DNA of 64,000 nucleotides from assembly GCF_900454495.1 (NCBI RefSeq), contig NZ_UGSI01000002.1, positions 1,647,001 to 1,711,000 of the forward strand. The letters are read 5' to 3'. Positions 18,226 to 26,166 of this stretch are shown one piece after another. This DNA comes from Paenibacillus macerans. GTDB lineage: Bacteria > Bacillota > Bacilli > Paenibacillales > Paenibacillaceae. Numbering within the stretch: position 1 is the stretch's first letter; each line of letters begins with the position of its first letter. The notes beneath the pieces are model-generated. The model saw nothing but the letters and a program-made list of their open reading frames with translations, was not told the origin of the DNA and made no database searches. The translations under genes and the position numbers were made by a program.

Positions 18226-18576
18226 ATGTATTACATCAAAGACGCGGAATTCAGACGGATGGACGAGCATTTGGGGCGTCCTTGCGCCGTCATCCAGGTG
18301 CGGCCGGGGGCGGTAGGCGATCCCGATCTGTTCGTCTATATTGCCCGTTCCGATCAAGGCGCTGGCTGGGAAATCATCCGCATGATCCGAAGCGACGCCC
18401 AGCCGGAAATCGATTGGTACGACAACAACATGCACCAGGCTTATGCGGAAGTGGCCGAAGAAAACTTCGGGGATACCGGCTGGCCTGAGCCAGCTAAGCA
18501 GCGCCGGCTATTCCTGGAAAATTTGCTTGCCCACGAGGCGATCGCGGCAAAGATTAATGAGCTTCCTCCCAAATGA
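18226..18576 (+). CDS. Unknown protein, 116 residues
   Basis: No family recognised. Soluble, acidic protein with several Trp and Tyr residues and a C-terminal helix (RRLFLENLLAHEAIAAKINEL). GGGAAAGGAACGA precedes the ATG. It is 27 bp downstream of the 109-residue unknown and is followed by a terminator. Neither is adjacent to genes that suggest a role. Confidence 0.68.
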   Translation: MYYIKDAEFRRMDEHLGRPCAVIQVRPGAVGDPDLFVYIARSDQGAGWEIIRMIRSDAQPEIDWYDNNMHQAYAEVAEENFGDTGWPEPAKQRRLFLENLLAHEAIAAKINELPPK

Positions 18577-18599
18577 CGGATTTTTTTGTAAAAACGGCT

Positions 18600-18628
18600 T
18601 TGAAAAAATAAAAAGGATGCGCTATAAT
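18600..18628 (+). promoter_or_regulatory. Promoter of tRNA-Arg
   Basis: TTGAAA (18600-18605), 17-bp spacer, TATAAT (18623-18628). The -10 lies in the loop of the preceding terminator hairpin, so transcription of the tRNA would start inside the terminator's second arm. Confidence 0.7.
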
Positions 18629-18647
18629 AATTAACGCATCCTTTTTT
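18612..18647 (+). terminator. Terminator of the two unknown genes
   Basis: AAAGGATGCG pairs with CGCATCCTTT around an AT-rich loop, followed by T residues. Confidence 0.85.
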
Positions 18648-18659
18648 ATTCATATTTGT

Positions 18660-18733
<74 letters not shown>

Positions 18734-18751
18734 TTTCCTTCGATATTTCTC

Positions 18752-18778
18752 GAGGCCCGTAGATACGGGCCTCTTTTT
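18752..18778 (+). terminator. Terminator of tRNA-Arg
   Basis: GAGGCCCGT-AGAT-ACGGGCCTC followed by five T. On the opposite strand it lies just past the end of the convergent ABC permease gene. Confidence 0.88.
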
Positions 18779-18791
18779 AGCTTATAGTTGC

Positions 18792-19532
18792 TCACATCCA
18801 ATCCCTGCGCACAAAATGCCGCAGACCGGCCGCAAGATAGACGAGGAAGGTGAAGGCGAGAATCAGGACAAACGAACCGGGCTCCAGCCTTGGAGAGAGA
18901 GGCAGTCCTTGCGGAAACATGGCATAATACGGCGGGGCGAAGGGGAACCATGCCCCGATAAATCCTTCGAAACCCGTAATGACGATATTCGGGATCACCG
19001 CCGAGATGCTGAACAACAGGGCGATTCCGAAAGATTTGAAACGGGTCGACAGGTAAATCTGCAGCATGGCCAGGGGAAAAGCTGCCAGCCATCCGCCGGT
19101 CACGCCGGTCAGCACGGTTTTCCAGGGAATAACGCCCTCTACATGAATGAGGTTTCCGGTTGCCAGGTACCCGGCCAAAAAGGCAAGCTGTGCGATCGCC
19201 AATAAAACGACCAGCATCAAAAACTTGGACAAATAGATTTTCCAGCGCGGAAACGGCAGGGTGAGCAGCTGCTTCCACGCTCCGTTTTTATGTTCATAGA
19301 AGCAGAGGAATGCCGCAAATATGCCGGCGAACAGAGGCAGAATAAACATCCCGTGTAAGGAAACCGCTTGAAAATAAAGGGTGGTCCAATCGGGCGCAAA
19401 GTAATCGGTCAAAGACGCGACATGTTCCGCGGCCAGCGCAAAGCTTGCCGTTATGTCCATGAGAACCAACAATAAAATCAACAGCCATCTGACTTTTCCG
19501 GCTTCCGCAAAAAATAAACTTAGCATATCCAT
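18792..19532 (-). CDS. ABC-2 permease, lantibiotic-protection type (second)
   Basis: Membrane subunit of a peptide-antibiotic protection transporter resembling LanE/LanG proteins. Length is 246 residues with about six predicted membrane helices (first at about 14-34). It lies 7 bp after the other permease of similar size and ends the operon. Together with the ATPase at 20244 and the sensor/regulator pair at 21246-23053 it forms the layout of a self-protection or detoxification module against antimicrobial peptides. No lantibiotic precursor or biosynthesis gene is near, so export of a foreign peptide is more likely than producer immunity. Confidence 0.72.
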   Translation of the reverse strand: MDMLSLFFAEAGKVRWLLILLLVLMDITASFALAAEHVASLTDYFAPDWTTLYFQAVSLHGMFILPLFAGIFAAFLCFYEHKNGAWKQLLTLPFPRWKIYLSKFLMLVVLLAIAQLAFLAGYLATGNLIHVEGVIPWKTVLTGVTGGWLAAFPLAMLQIYLSTRFKSFGIALLFSISAVIPNIVITGFEGFIGAWFPFAPPYYAMFPQGLPLSPRLEPGSFVLILAFTFLVYLAAGLRHFVRRDWM

Positions 19533-19539
19533 CTTCCTC

Positions 19540-20247
19540 CTATTTGATCTCCATGGCGCGAAAGCCTACGGCTCCGCCCCAAAGCAAAACCAATCCTAAC
19601 CCGGCTCCCAGCATGATCCAATGGGTATACCCGCCGATAAAAGGGCTGGCCATGGAAGGGTAGGCCCACGGCAGGACATATAAGAGTGTTCCGCCGAATC
19701 TGGCGATAAACAGACTGGAGATGGCGCCAAGCACGCCGACCGCCAGCGGGAATGTCTGATTGGAGAAGCGTAGCGACAGAAATAATTGTATTCCCAGGAC
19801 CGGCAGGGACGCGCCAAAGCAGCCCAGGACCTGCTTAACCAAAAACGGGAAGGGAAGTGTCAAATCGGTGTAAGCGAGCCATATCCCTGCCGTTCCGCCA
19901 ATAATGAGCGCGCAGCATCCCAGCATCAAGGCCCCGATCCAGATCGCCTTGGCAAAATAGAAAGCCGTTCGGTTGACGGGCAGGGAAAACAGCAGCTTTA
20001 ATCCTTGCGCTTGATGCTCCGGTTCGGACATGGTGCTGCACAACAAGGAGATGGTCAGCAGCATCGTAAAGGACAAAAACATATACAGCACATTAAACCC
20101 CGTATAGACGCCAGCTTCTCCCTGACGAAAATACAGGTACCATTCCATGCAGCTGAACAACAGCAAAATTACCGCGCTGATGACCGGAATCCATAGGCAG
20201 ATTTTTTTCATCTTCAGATACTCGGCGGAAAGCGCCCTTTGCATCAT
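19540..20247 (-). CDS. ABC-2 permease, lantibiotic-protection type (first)
   Basis: Membrane subunit of 235 residues with about six predicted helices (first at about 17-37, after ILKMKKICLW-like charged start). It overlaps the ATPase gene by 4 bp (ATGA), showing translational coupling. It pairs with the 246-residue permease downstream as the two unequal membrane halves seen in LanFEG transporters. Substrate is unknown; bacitracin- or lantibiotic-type peptides are the usual ones. Confidence 0.72.
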   Translation of the reverse strand: MMQRALSAEYLKMKKICLWIPVISAVILLLFSCMEWYLYFRQGEAGVYTGFNVLYMFLSFTMLLTISLLCSTMSEPEHQAQGLKLLFSLPVNRTAFYFAKAIWIGALMLGCCALIIGGTAGIWLAYTDLTLPFPFLVKQVLGCFGASLPVLGIQLFLSLRFSNQTFPLAVGVLGAISSLFIARFGGTLLYVLPWAYPSMASPFIGGYTHWIMLGAGLGLVLLWGGAVGFRAMEIK

Positions 20248-21152
20248 AAGCTTTCCCCTCTCCCCGTCAGCTGCAAAAAGATTTCCTCCAGGGATGCGGT
20301 GACTTCCTTGACCTGGTGTAAGGTGAACGGTTGAAGCAGCTTGAAGATGTCAGCTTGGCTCATCCGCTCGGTAACCGTAATCAGCAGCTGGCTCCCGTAG
20401 CGCTCGATTTCCGCCCCGCCGCCGGCAAGCACCCGGTACGCTTCATCGGTCCGGTCCGCAATAATCGCCAGCCGTACCTTATTTCTCTTTTCAAGCTCCT
20501 GAATCCGGTCTTGAAAAATCAATTTCCCGTTCTGGATAATCCCCACGTAGTCGGATACGGCTTGGATCTCGCTCAAAATATGGCTGGACAAAAAAATGGT
20601 TATCCCCTGTTCGCGGGATAACGACAGCAGCAAATGGCGGATTTCTTGAATCCCGGCCGGATCAAGGCCGTTGATCGGCTCGTCCAGTATTAATATCCGC
20701 GGCTTGCGGATCAAGGCTTGCGCGATGCCTAACCGCTGCTTCATCCCAAGCGAATATCCTTTGACCGTCTGCTTGGCATAGGGAGTGAGCCGAACGGTAT
20801 CCAGGGCTTCGCGAATGTTGCTTTCCGGCAAGTCCAACAGCTTCGCAATCAATTTAAGATTTTGATAGGCCGATAAATGCCCGTAATAGGAAGGCGCTTC
20901 AACCAATGAACCGATATTTCGCAAAATGGCTTCGCGGTGATGCGAAAGCGAGCGCCCCATGATTTGAATCGTGCCTTCGTCCGGCCGGATCAAGCTGAGC
21001 AGCATGCGAATGGTCGTTGTTTTCCCGGCGCCGTTCGCCCCTAAAAATCCGTAGATTTTCCCTTCCGGAACACGCAAGTTAAGCTGATCGACGGAAACGC
21101 GTTCGCCGAAACGCCGCGTCAGGCCGCCTGTTTCAATGATATATCCGGACAC
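20244..21152 (-). CDS. ABC transporter ATPase, LanF/BcrA type
   Basis: Nucleotide-binding subunit of the peptide-protection transporter, 302 residues. Walker A GANGAGKTT, signature YSLGMKQRL (Ser-Leu-Gly instead of the usual Ser-Gly-Gly, common in this subfamily), and Walker B ILILDEPINGLD are all present. A C-terminal region of about 80 residues is typical of the BcrA/LanF branch. GTG start behind AGGAGG. First of the three transporter genes and 93 bp downstream of the histidine kinase gene; an inverted repeat CTCCTG/CAGGAG lies in that gap. Confidence 0.85.
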   Translation of the reverse strand: MSGYIIETGGLTRRFGERVSVDQLNLRVPEGKIYGFLGANGAGKTTTIRMLLSLIRPDEGTIQIMGRSLSHHREAILRNIGSLVEAPSYYGHLSAYQNLKLIAKLLDLPESNIREALDTVRLTPYAKQTVKGYSLGMKQRLGIAQALIRKPRILILDEPINGLDPAGIQEIRHLLLSLSREQGITIFLSSHILSEIQAVSDYVGIIQNGKLIFQDRIQELEKRNKVRLAIIADRTDEAYRVLAGGGAEIERYGSQLLITVTERMSQADIFKLLQPFTLHQVKEVTASLEEIFLQLTGRGESL

Positions 21153-21245
21153 AAGCTTCTCCTCCTGTTTTTCTTGTTATAGCAGGAGTATTGCGCATGA
21201 GTCTTTTTCTCAAGTAAACGAAAGTAAAATCTAAGTAAAATCGTA

Positions 21246-22343
21246 TTATGGCGGCGGCAATTCGATCAGAATGGAGGTTCCGCGCTCCGGCGCGCTTTCC
21301 GCGCGGATCGAACCGCCATGCAGCTCGATCAATTGGCGGGCGATCGCCATACCGAGCCCCGACCCCTCCGCCGGCTGGTGCGTTGGCATTCCCCGATAAT
21401 AGCTTTCAAACAGATTGTTCCGGGTTTGCTCGTCCATTCCCGTCCCATTGTCGGCAACCTGGATACAAAAAACAAGGGGCTTCTTGCTCACCGATACGCG
21501 AATTTCCGTGCCCGGAGGATTATGAATGACGGCATTGACAAGGATGTTTTGCATTGCCCTTTGCAGCAGCGCGGTGTCCGCTTCCAGAAAACATGTGTCC
21601 AACTCGGTTTCATAAGCAAAAGCATACTCTGCGGAGCGCGGAGAATTGGCCGTATCCAACGTTATGCGCCGCAGAAATTCAACCATTTCCGTGCGCGTTT
21701 TTTGCAAAGCGATTTTCCCGTTTTCGGATTGGAAGGATGCGTTTAAATCGTCGATCAGCTTTTGAATATGCATGGATTTTTGTTCGATCTTGGCGCCAAA
21801 CGTTTTCACTTCGCGTTCGGACCAGTTGTACCGCTCGGCGGCAATCATCGAAGCATACCCCTGAATATAGGACAGCGGCGTCTTCAGATCGTGCGTGATC
21901 CCGGCCAGCCAGTCGCGGCGGCTTTTTTCCAGCGTCCTTCGGTCCGTTTCGCTTTGTTTTAATTTGTCCGTCAAAATCTGCATCTGGATGAGGAGGTCTT
22001 TGTATAAAAACTGTTTGCTTTTCTGAAAAATCGGGGTTCCGCTAAATAAAAAACCGGTTGCGGCAGGTTCCTGAAAAGTTCCTTGCGACAGCGCCTGAAT
22101 CCAATGAACAATGTGCAGAATAGGCTTTATGATTAACAGAAAAAACAAGTAAGCCACAGCCGCCCCGGAAAGAAGCGTTGCGGTGTGGCGAAAAATTCCC
22201 CAGTCCATAGCCCGGAGTACGGGGATCGCTTGCTTGACAAAACTAAAAAGATTGGTAAGCAAACCTAAGCTAAGGAAATAAACCATCAATGGGATTACCA
22301 TCAAGGCAAGGATTTTTATGCTCATTTTCAGCGAGGTTTTCAT
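21246..22343 (-). CDS. Two-component sensor histidine kinase
   Basis: Membrane sensor kinase of 365 residues. Two membrane segments (about 9-31 and 54-75) enclose only about 20 external residues, as in intramembrane-sensing kinases linked to antimicrobial-peptide transporters. The H-box is GITHDLKTPLS with the phosphorylated His151. The ATPase domain has N-box NAVIHN, G1 DNGTGMDEQ and G2 GSGLGMAI. It overlaps the response regulator gene by 4 bp (ATGA). It probably controls the ABC transporter downstream. Confidence 0.88.
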   Translation of the reverse strand: MKTSLKMSIKILALMVIPLMVYFLSLGLLTNLFSFVKQAIPVLRAMDWGIFRHTATLLSGAAVAYLFFLLIIKPILHIVHWIQALSQGTFQEPAATGFLFSGTPIFQKSKQFLYKDLLIQMQILTDKLKQSETDRRTLEKSRRDWLAGITHDLKTPLSYIQGYASMIAAERYNWSEREVKTFGAKIEQKSMHIQKLIDDLNASFQSENGKIALQKTRTEMVEFLRRITLDTANSPRSAEYAFAYETELDTCFLEADTALLQRAMQNILVNAVIHNPPGTEIRVSVSKKPLVFCIQVADNGTGMDEQTRNNLFESYYRGMPTHQPAEGSGLGMAIARQLIELHGGSIRAESAPERGTSILIELPPP

Positions 22344-23053
22344 TGTCTGGTCTCTCCCTGTTTATGCGGGATGAATTTATACCCTAGTCCGCGAATGTTC
22401 TTGATATATTTCGGCACCTGGGCGTCGGGCTCGATTTTTTTGCGGATCTTGGAAATATGCATCACGACGGTTTTGTCATCGCCCATATTCAGCTGTCCCC
22501 ATACGTTTTCATATAATTGGGCCGCGGTAAAAATCCGGTTCGGATGCTCGGCAAAAAAGAGCAGCAGCGAATATTCCAATGCCGTCATTTCCAAAGGCTG
22601 TCCGTTTCGGATCACTTCGCACGACTCGGTGTTGATGCCAAAATCCGCAAATTCCAATGTTTTTGGCCGTCCCTGGCTCAAACACATCTGCCAGCGTTTT
22701 AACTGGACCTTAATCCGCGCAACAACCTCCAGGGCGTTAAAAGGTTTGGTGATATAGTCATCGCCGCCCATGGCAAATCCCACGAGTTTATCGTAGTCCG
22801 AGGTTCTCGCCGTCAAAAAAAGCACGGGCGCCTCCGTTTTCTTGCGCAGTTCCATACAAAGCTCCAGCCCGCTCATATCGGGCAGCATCACATCAAGGAC
22901 AATCAGTTGCGGCTCAAACTCTTCAACTAATTGCAGCGCCCTTTGCCCTGTTTCCGCCCGTTCAATGGATCGGAACCCTTCTTTGTTCAAGATCGTTTCC
23001 AACATATCGAGAATGCCGGTTTCATCGTCCACCAGAAGAATGCGTTGCTCCAT
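22340..23053 (-). CDS. OmpR-family response regulator
   Basis: DNA-binding regulator of 237 residues. The receiver domain (1-120) has the acidic pair Asp9-Asp10, phosphoacceptor Asp54 in VLDVMLPDMSG, and the conserved Thr and Lys (FLTART, TKPF). The C-terminal winged helix is of the OmpR type (ENVWGQLNMGDDKTVVMHIS). GAGAG-type sequence precedes the ATG. An inverted repeat GTGTC-N7-GACAC (23097-23113) lies about 45 bp upstream and may be a regulator site. It leads the operon with the kinase and the three transporter genes. Confidence 0.9.
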   Translation of the reverse strand: MEQRILLVDDETGILDMLETILNKEGFRSIERAETGQRALQLVEEFEPQLIVLDVMLPDMSGLELCMELRKKTEAPVLFLTARTSDYDKLVGFAMGGDDYITKPFNALEVVARIKVQLKRWQMCLSQGRPKTLEFADFGINTESCEVIRNGQPLEMTALEYSLLLFFAEHPNRIFTAAQLYENVWGQLNMGDDKTVVMHISKIRKKIEPDAQVPKYIKNIRGLGYKFIPHKQGETRQ

Positions 23054-23140
23054 CGTCGCTCTCCTTATTTATATAAACTAGGTAAAAAATATCATGTGTC
23101 ATTGAAAGACACTACATGAAATGCAAAAATGAAGACATTA

Positions 23141-23170
23141 AAAGGAGCCGTACTTGCGATACGACTCCTT
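23141..23170 (-). terminator. Hairpin, likely terminator of the toxin-remnant transcript
   Basis: AAGGAG-CCGTA pairs with TACG-CTCCTT. Read on the minus strand it is followed by TTTT, downstream of the decayed toxin reading frame. Confidence 0.5.
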
Positions 23171-23215
23171 CGTGCAGTAGCCGCTTTTAAGGGCGGCAGA
23201 TTAAATAGGGATGAT

Positions 23216-23292
23216 TTAGAAAATTAGACCGCAACCTTCCCCTAGGGCGGTCAATTTCTTTTTGAGGTAAGTCAGCAAAGCTACACCTCCAT
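23216..23292 (-). pseudogene. Decayed type I holin-like toxin gene
   Basis: On the minus strand an excellent ribosome site (GGGAGGTGAGG) leads to ATG-GAG-GTG-TAG, so only Met-Glu-Val would be made. In another frame the sequence right after continues as ALLTYLKKK, the usual end of small holin-like toxins (TxpA/BsrG-like, about 30 residues). The middle of the gene seems lost by a frame-breaking deletion. A perfect TATAAT (minus strand, near 23361) and the long-range pairing partners AGGGCGGTC upstream and GACCGCCCT downstream, typical of such toxin mRNAs, remain. Recognition is from memory of the family, not a search. The rest of 23054-23484 holds only hairpins. Confidence 0.5.
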
Positions 23293-23421
23293 GGCCTCAC
23301 CTCCCTTTCCGGAAGATGCGCCGACCGCCCTTGCAAGCCTTTTCTATCACTCTTATTATGGATTATAGCATATTTTCCCATAGAAGCAGCATGGTGCCGC
23401 TAACAGGTTTGCAAGCGTACC

Positions 23422-23469
23422 AAAAAAGCACACCTTCTAATAGTTGAGTAACCATCAGTTAGTGTGCTT
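23422..23469 (-). terminator. Terminator of tRNA-Gly
   Basis: On the minus strand AAGCACAC pairs with GTGTGCTT across a long loop and is followed by T residues, 15 bp past the tRNA 3' end. Confidence 0.7.
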
Positions 23470-23484
23470 ATCTTTAGTCAATTA

Positions 23485-23558
23485 TGGAGCGGGTGAAGGG
23501 AATCGAACCCTCGCCTCAAGCTTGGGAAGCTGGCATTCTACCATTGAACTACACCCGC
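23485..23558 (-). tRNA. trnG-Gly(CCC): tRNA-Gly (anticodon CCC)
   Basis: Acceptor GCGGGTG/CACCCGC with discriminator T and encoded CCA (23485-23487). The anticodon loop TTCCCAA gives CCC; the anticodon stem CCAGC/GCTTG has one C-U mismatch at positions 28-42. T-arm GAGGG-TTCGATT-CCCTT. Reads GGG codons. Confidence 0.9.
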
Positions 23559-23638
23559 ATTTTGCCGAGCAATAAGTATTATACACCTTTGCCGTGGGAA
23601 GATCAAGTATATCCTCCCACAGCATCCGCCAGGCGCGT

Positions 23639-24016
23639 TTAGAGAACGACAATCCGTCCGGAAGCAGCCAGCGAGCGCAGTTCGATGTTTAACTGCTCCT
23701 TCTCGTCAGGACTTAGCTCCAGAGACAGTCCATAATGGAACACGGCCGGCTCGATCTCCTCCTGCCAGCGAATTTCGCCGTTGTACACGCATAGGTGCTC
23801 GTTCAGTTGAACGTGAACGGCCGCCCGGATATGGTGGGTGGAAGCGTGCAAATTAAGGCCGGTCCCGATTCGGCATCCCGATTTGTTGATGTCGATGAGA
23901 TCGACCGTTGCCGGCTTGCTTTGAAGAGGCATATCGTCGATATGCGTAATCTCCATCTTACAGGCCAAAGGCGGCGTCAAAGTGTAGCGAAAAGGATCAG
24001 TTCTTTTTGTAGACAT
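23639..24016 (-). CDS. PilZ-domain-like protein
   Basis: Small protein (125 residues) with the layout of a PilZ beta-barrel: the D-x-N/S-x-x-G motif appears as DINKSG followed by CRIGT, and the late strand reads HYGLSLEL. The usual N-terminal RxxxR that grips cyclic-di-GMP is not complete (only FRYTL), so binding of the messenger is doubtful. ATG 24016 is preferred over TTG 24019. It is monocistronic, between tRNA-Gly and glutathione peroxidase. PilZ is the best guess, not certain. Confidence 0.6.
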   Translation of the reverse strand: MSTKRTDPFRYTLTPPLACKMEITHIDDMPLQSKPATVDLIDINKSGCRIGTGLNLHASTHHIRAAVHVQLNEHLCVYNGEIRWQEEIEPAVFHYGLSLELSPDEKEQLNIELRSLAASGRIVVL

Positions 24017-24159
24017 CAAAATGATGGCCCCCAGCTCTGTCGATATATCTCAAATTATATCGAAATCCGGGCGGATTGTCTTCTTATAAATTTTAGAGAT
24101 TGTTCAAAAAGCCATCTTCTTATCACGAGGCAGGTCAAGAAGTGGATTCGGCGTCGAAG

Positions 24160-24654
24160 TTACTCGGTCTCAGCGGCGCCCAGCAGCCCGCGGATATCCG
24201 GTTCGACCGCGGCCGGTTCGGTGCGTGCGCTGTATTGCTTGATGATCCGGCCTTTTGGGTCGATCAAAAATTTAACGAAATTCCATTCGATATCTCCGGT
24301 TTTGTAAGGCTCCGGTGTATTTTCGACCAAGTATCGGTACAACGGGTGGGCTTGCTCTCCCTTAACGTCGATTTTGCTGAAAAGCGGAAAGGTGACTTGG
24401 TATCGGGTCTCACAGAAAGCTTTGATTTCTTCCTCCGTCCCCGGCTCCTGTTCGGCAAATTGATTGCAAGGAAAACCGAGCACAACAAACCCCTGGTCTT
24501 TATACGTGTCATAAAGGCGCTGCAGGCCCTCGTAATGCGGAGTCAAACCGCAGGCGCTGGCCGTGTTTACGATCAGCAGCACTTTCCCTTCGAAAGCTTT
24601 AAGGGTCATGGCTTTGCCGTCAATCGTCCGAACTTCAAAATCATAGATGTTCAT
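24160..24654 (-). CDS. bsaA: Glutathione peroxidase family (thiol peroxidase)
   Basis: Peroxide-reducing enzyme of the GPx family, 164 residues, Cys-type. The active-site Cys35 is in NTASACGLT. FPCNQFAEQEPG supplies the conserved Gln and resolving-Cys region, and WNFVKFL the Trp-Asn pair of the catalytic tetrad. As in most bacterial members, reduction by thioredoxin or another thiol rather than glutathione is likely. The start ATG 24654 follows GGAAGGTGAG, which rules out the longer upstream frame. B. subtilis homologue is BsaA. Confidence 0.9.
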   Translation of the reverse strand: MNIYDFEVRTIDGKAMTLKAFEGKVLLIVNTASACGLTPHYEGLQRLYDTYKDQGFVVLGFPCNQFAEQEPGTEEEIKAFCETRYQVTFPLFSKIDVKGEQAHPLYRYLVENTPEPYKTGDIEWNFVKFLIDPKGRIIKQYSARTEPAAVEPDIRGLLGAAETE

Positions 24655-24963
24655 CTTCTCACCTTCCTCCGTAAAATATGGCGAAACATACGCCAAAACA
24701 GCATTCTTCTTTATTCTACCTAAATGGGGCGGACAACTCAATTTACGTCACCAACGATTATAGCTTCGATAGAAAAAACCTTCCACAGACTTGACATCTT
24801 ATAAATTTTCTATTGTCTATCATGTAAAAATACTGTAAAGTTACTAAACAAGCCGTTTTTTTGTTCGTTTAGCGGATTTTTTTAACCTTCAATTGACCAT
24901 AGTTCGATTGTTTGTCACAATTTCGCTTTACTTGAATGCAGCGAAGAAGTATCCGTAAACATG

Positions 24964-25096
24964 TGTCCACCAATGAAGGACTTATCGGCGGTGGTTTTTG
25001 CTGTCAAACAAGCAGCTATCGGGAAGGGGCATCCTGCTACTTTAACGAATTGCAGCAAGTTAGGGTACATAAACACTAGTCCTTTATATGTGGACA
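24964..25096. repeat. MITE-like inverted repeat element
   Basis: The left arm reads TGTCCAC, five bases, AAGGACT (24964-24982), and the right arm the exact complement of both blocks, AGTCCTT, five bases, GTGGACA (25078-25096). The 95-bp interior has no convincing gene: short open frames on both strands lack ribosome sites. The form fits a miniature transposable element of 133 bp or a long RNA hairpin upstream of the peptide transporter. No target duplication is clear. Nothing else is visible in the 522-bp gap 24655-25176. Confidence 0.55.
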
Positions 25097-25176
25097 TTAT
25101 GAAAAATATTCATGAAGCTCCGCAAAATTTTTCAAGTAGCTGCAAGCTTTAATTTTTCATGAAAAGAGGCTATTAC

Positions 25177-26166
25177 ATGATTCAACCCATTTTGCAAATT
25201 GAGGATTTGCATACTCATTTTTTCACCGACCGCGGCGAAATCCCCGCTGTGGACGGTGTGAATTTGTATGTGAATCCCGGCGAAGTGCTGGGGGTCGTCG
25301 GCGAATCGGGCTGCGGAAAAAGCGTGACCTCGTTGTCTGTGCTCAAACTGATTCCGCAACCTCCGGGCAAAATCGTCGGAGGATCGATTTTTTTCAAAGG
25401 CCGGGATATCGTTCCGCTAAAGGAGCGTGAAATGCGTTCGATCCGCGGCAACGCGATCTCGATGATCTTTCAAGAGCCGATGACGTCCCTGAATCCGCTG
25501 TATACGATCGGGCAGCAAATCGGGGAAGCGGTTCGCCTGCACAAGGGGCTCAGCAAAAAGGAAGCCCGGGCGCATACGATCGATATGCTGAAAAAGGTCG
25601 GCATTCCAAGGCCGGAAGCGATTATCGACGAATATCCCCATCAGTTGTCAGGGGGGATGCGCCAGCGGGTGATGATCGCCATGGCGATTTCCTGCAGCCC
25701 GGAGCTGCTGATCGCCGATGAACCGACGACAGCGCTGGACGTGACGATCCAAGCGCAGATTCTGGACCTGATCCGGCGCCTGAACGAGGAAAACGGAACG
25801 GCTGTGATGATGATTACCCACGACCTCGGCGTCGTGGCCGAGATGTGCCATCGCGTGGCCGTCATGTACGCGGGGAAGGTCGTCGAGGAAGGCAGCGTGC
25901 ACGATATTTTCAAAAACCCGCTGCACCCGTACACGCAAGGGCTCATCAAATCGGTGCCGCGCATGGATGAGCAGCGGAAACGGCTGTTTTCGATTCCCGG
26001 CAACGTTCCTGTGCTTAGCACGCAAATGCAGGGCTGCCGCTTCGCCGATCGCTGCCCGCATGCAATGCCGGCATGCCTCACGCAGCTTCCCGAGCTGCGG
26101 GAATACGAAACGGCCCACAGCTGCCGGTGCTGGCTGCATGAAACGCCACAGGAGGATGTCGTATGA
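25177..26166 (+). CDS. dppD: Peptide ABC transporter ATPase (DppD/OppD)
   Basis: First ATPase of an oligopeptide/dipeptide importer, 329 residues from ATG 25177, which has AAAGAGG 8 nt upstream; an in-frame ATG at 25159 lacks a site. Walker A GESGCGKS, signature LSGGMRQR and Walker B LLIADEPTTALD are present. The C-terminal Cys-rich tail GCRFADRCPHAMPAC is typical of Opp/Dpp ATPases. It overlaps dppF by 4 bp. The operon order is dppD-dppF-dppE-dppB-dppC; transport of other small solutes such as nickel chelates is possible for this family. Confidence 0.92.
   Translation: MIQPILQIEDLHTHFFTDRGEIPAVDGVNLYVNPGEVLGVVGESGCGKSVTSLSVLKLIPQPPGKIVGGSIFFKGRDIVPLKEREMRSIRGNAISMIFQEPMTSLNPLYTIGQQIGEAVRLHKGLSKKEARAHTIDMLKKVGIPRPEAIIDEYPHQLSGGMRQRVMIAMAISCSPELLIADEPTTALDVTIQAQILDLIRRLNEENGTAVMMITHDLGVVAEMCHRVAVMYAGKVVEEGSVHDIFKNPLHPYTQGLIKSVPRMDEQRKRLFSIPGNVPVLSTQMQGCRFADRCPHAMPACLTQLPELREYETAHSCRCWLHETPQEDVV

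Noticed and set aside
24961..25152. Small plus-strand gene (63 codons) before dppD
   Set aside because: It has no ribosome site and lies within the inverted-repeat element; the opposite strand is equally open.
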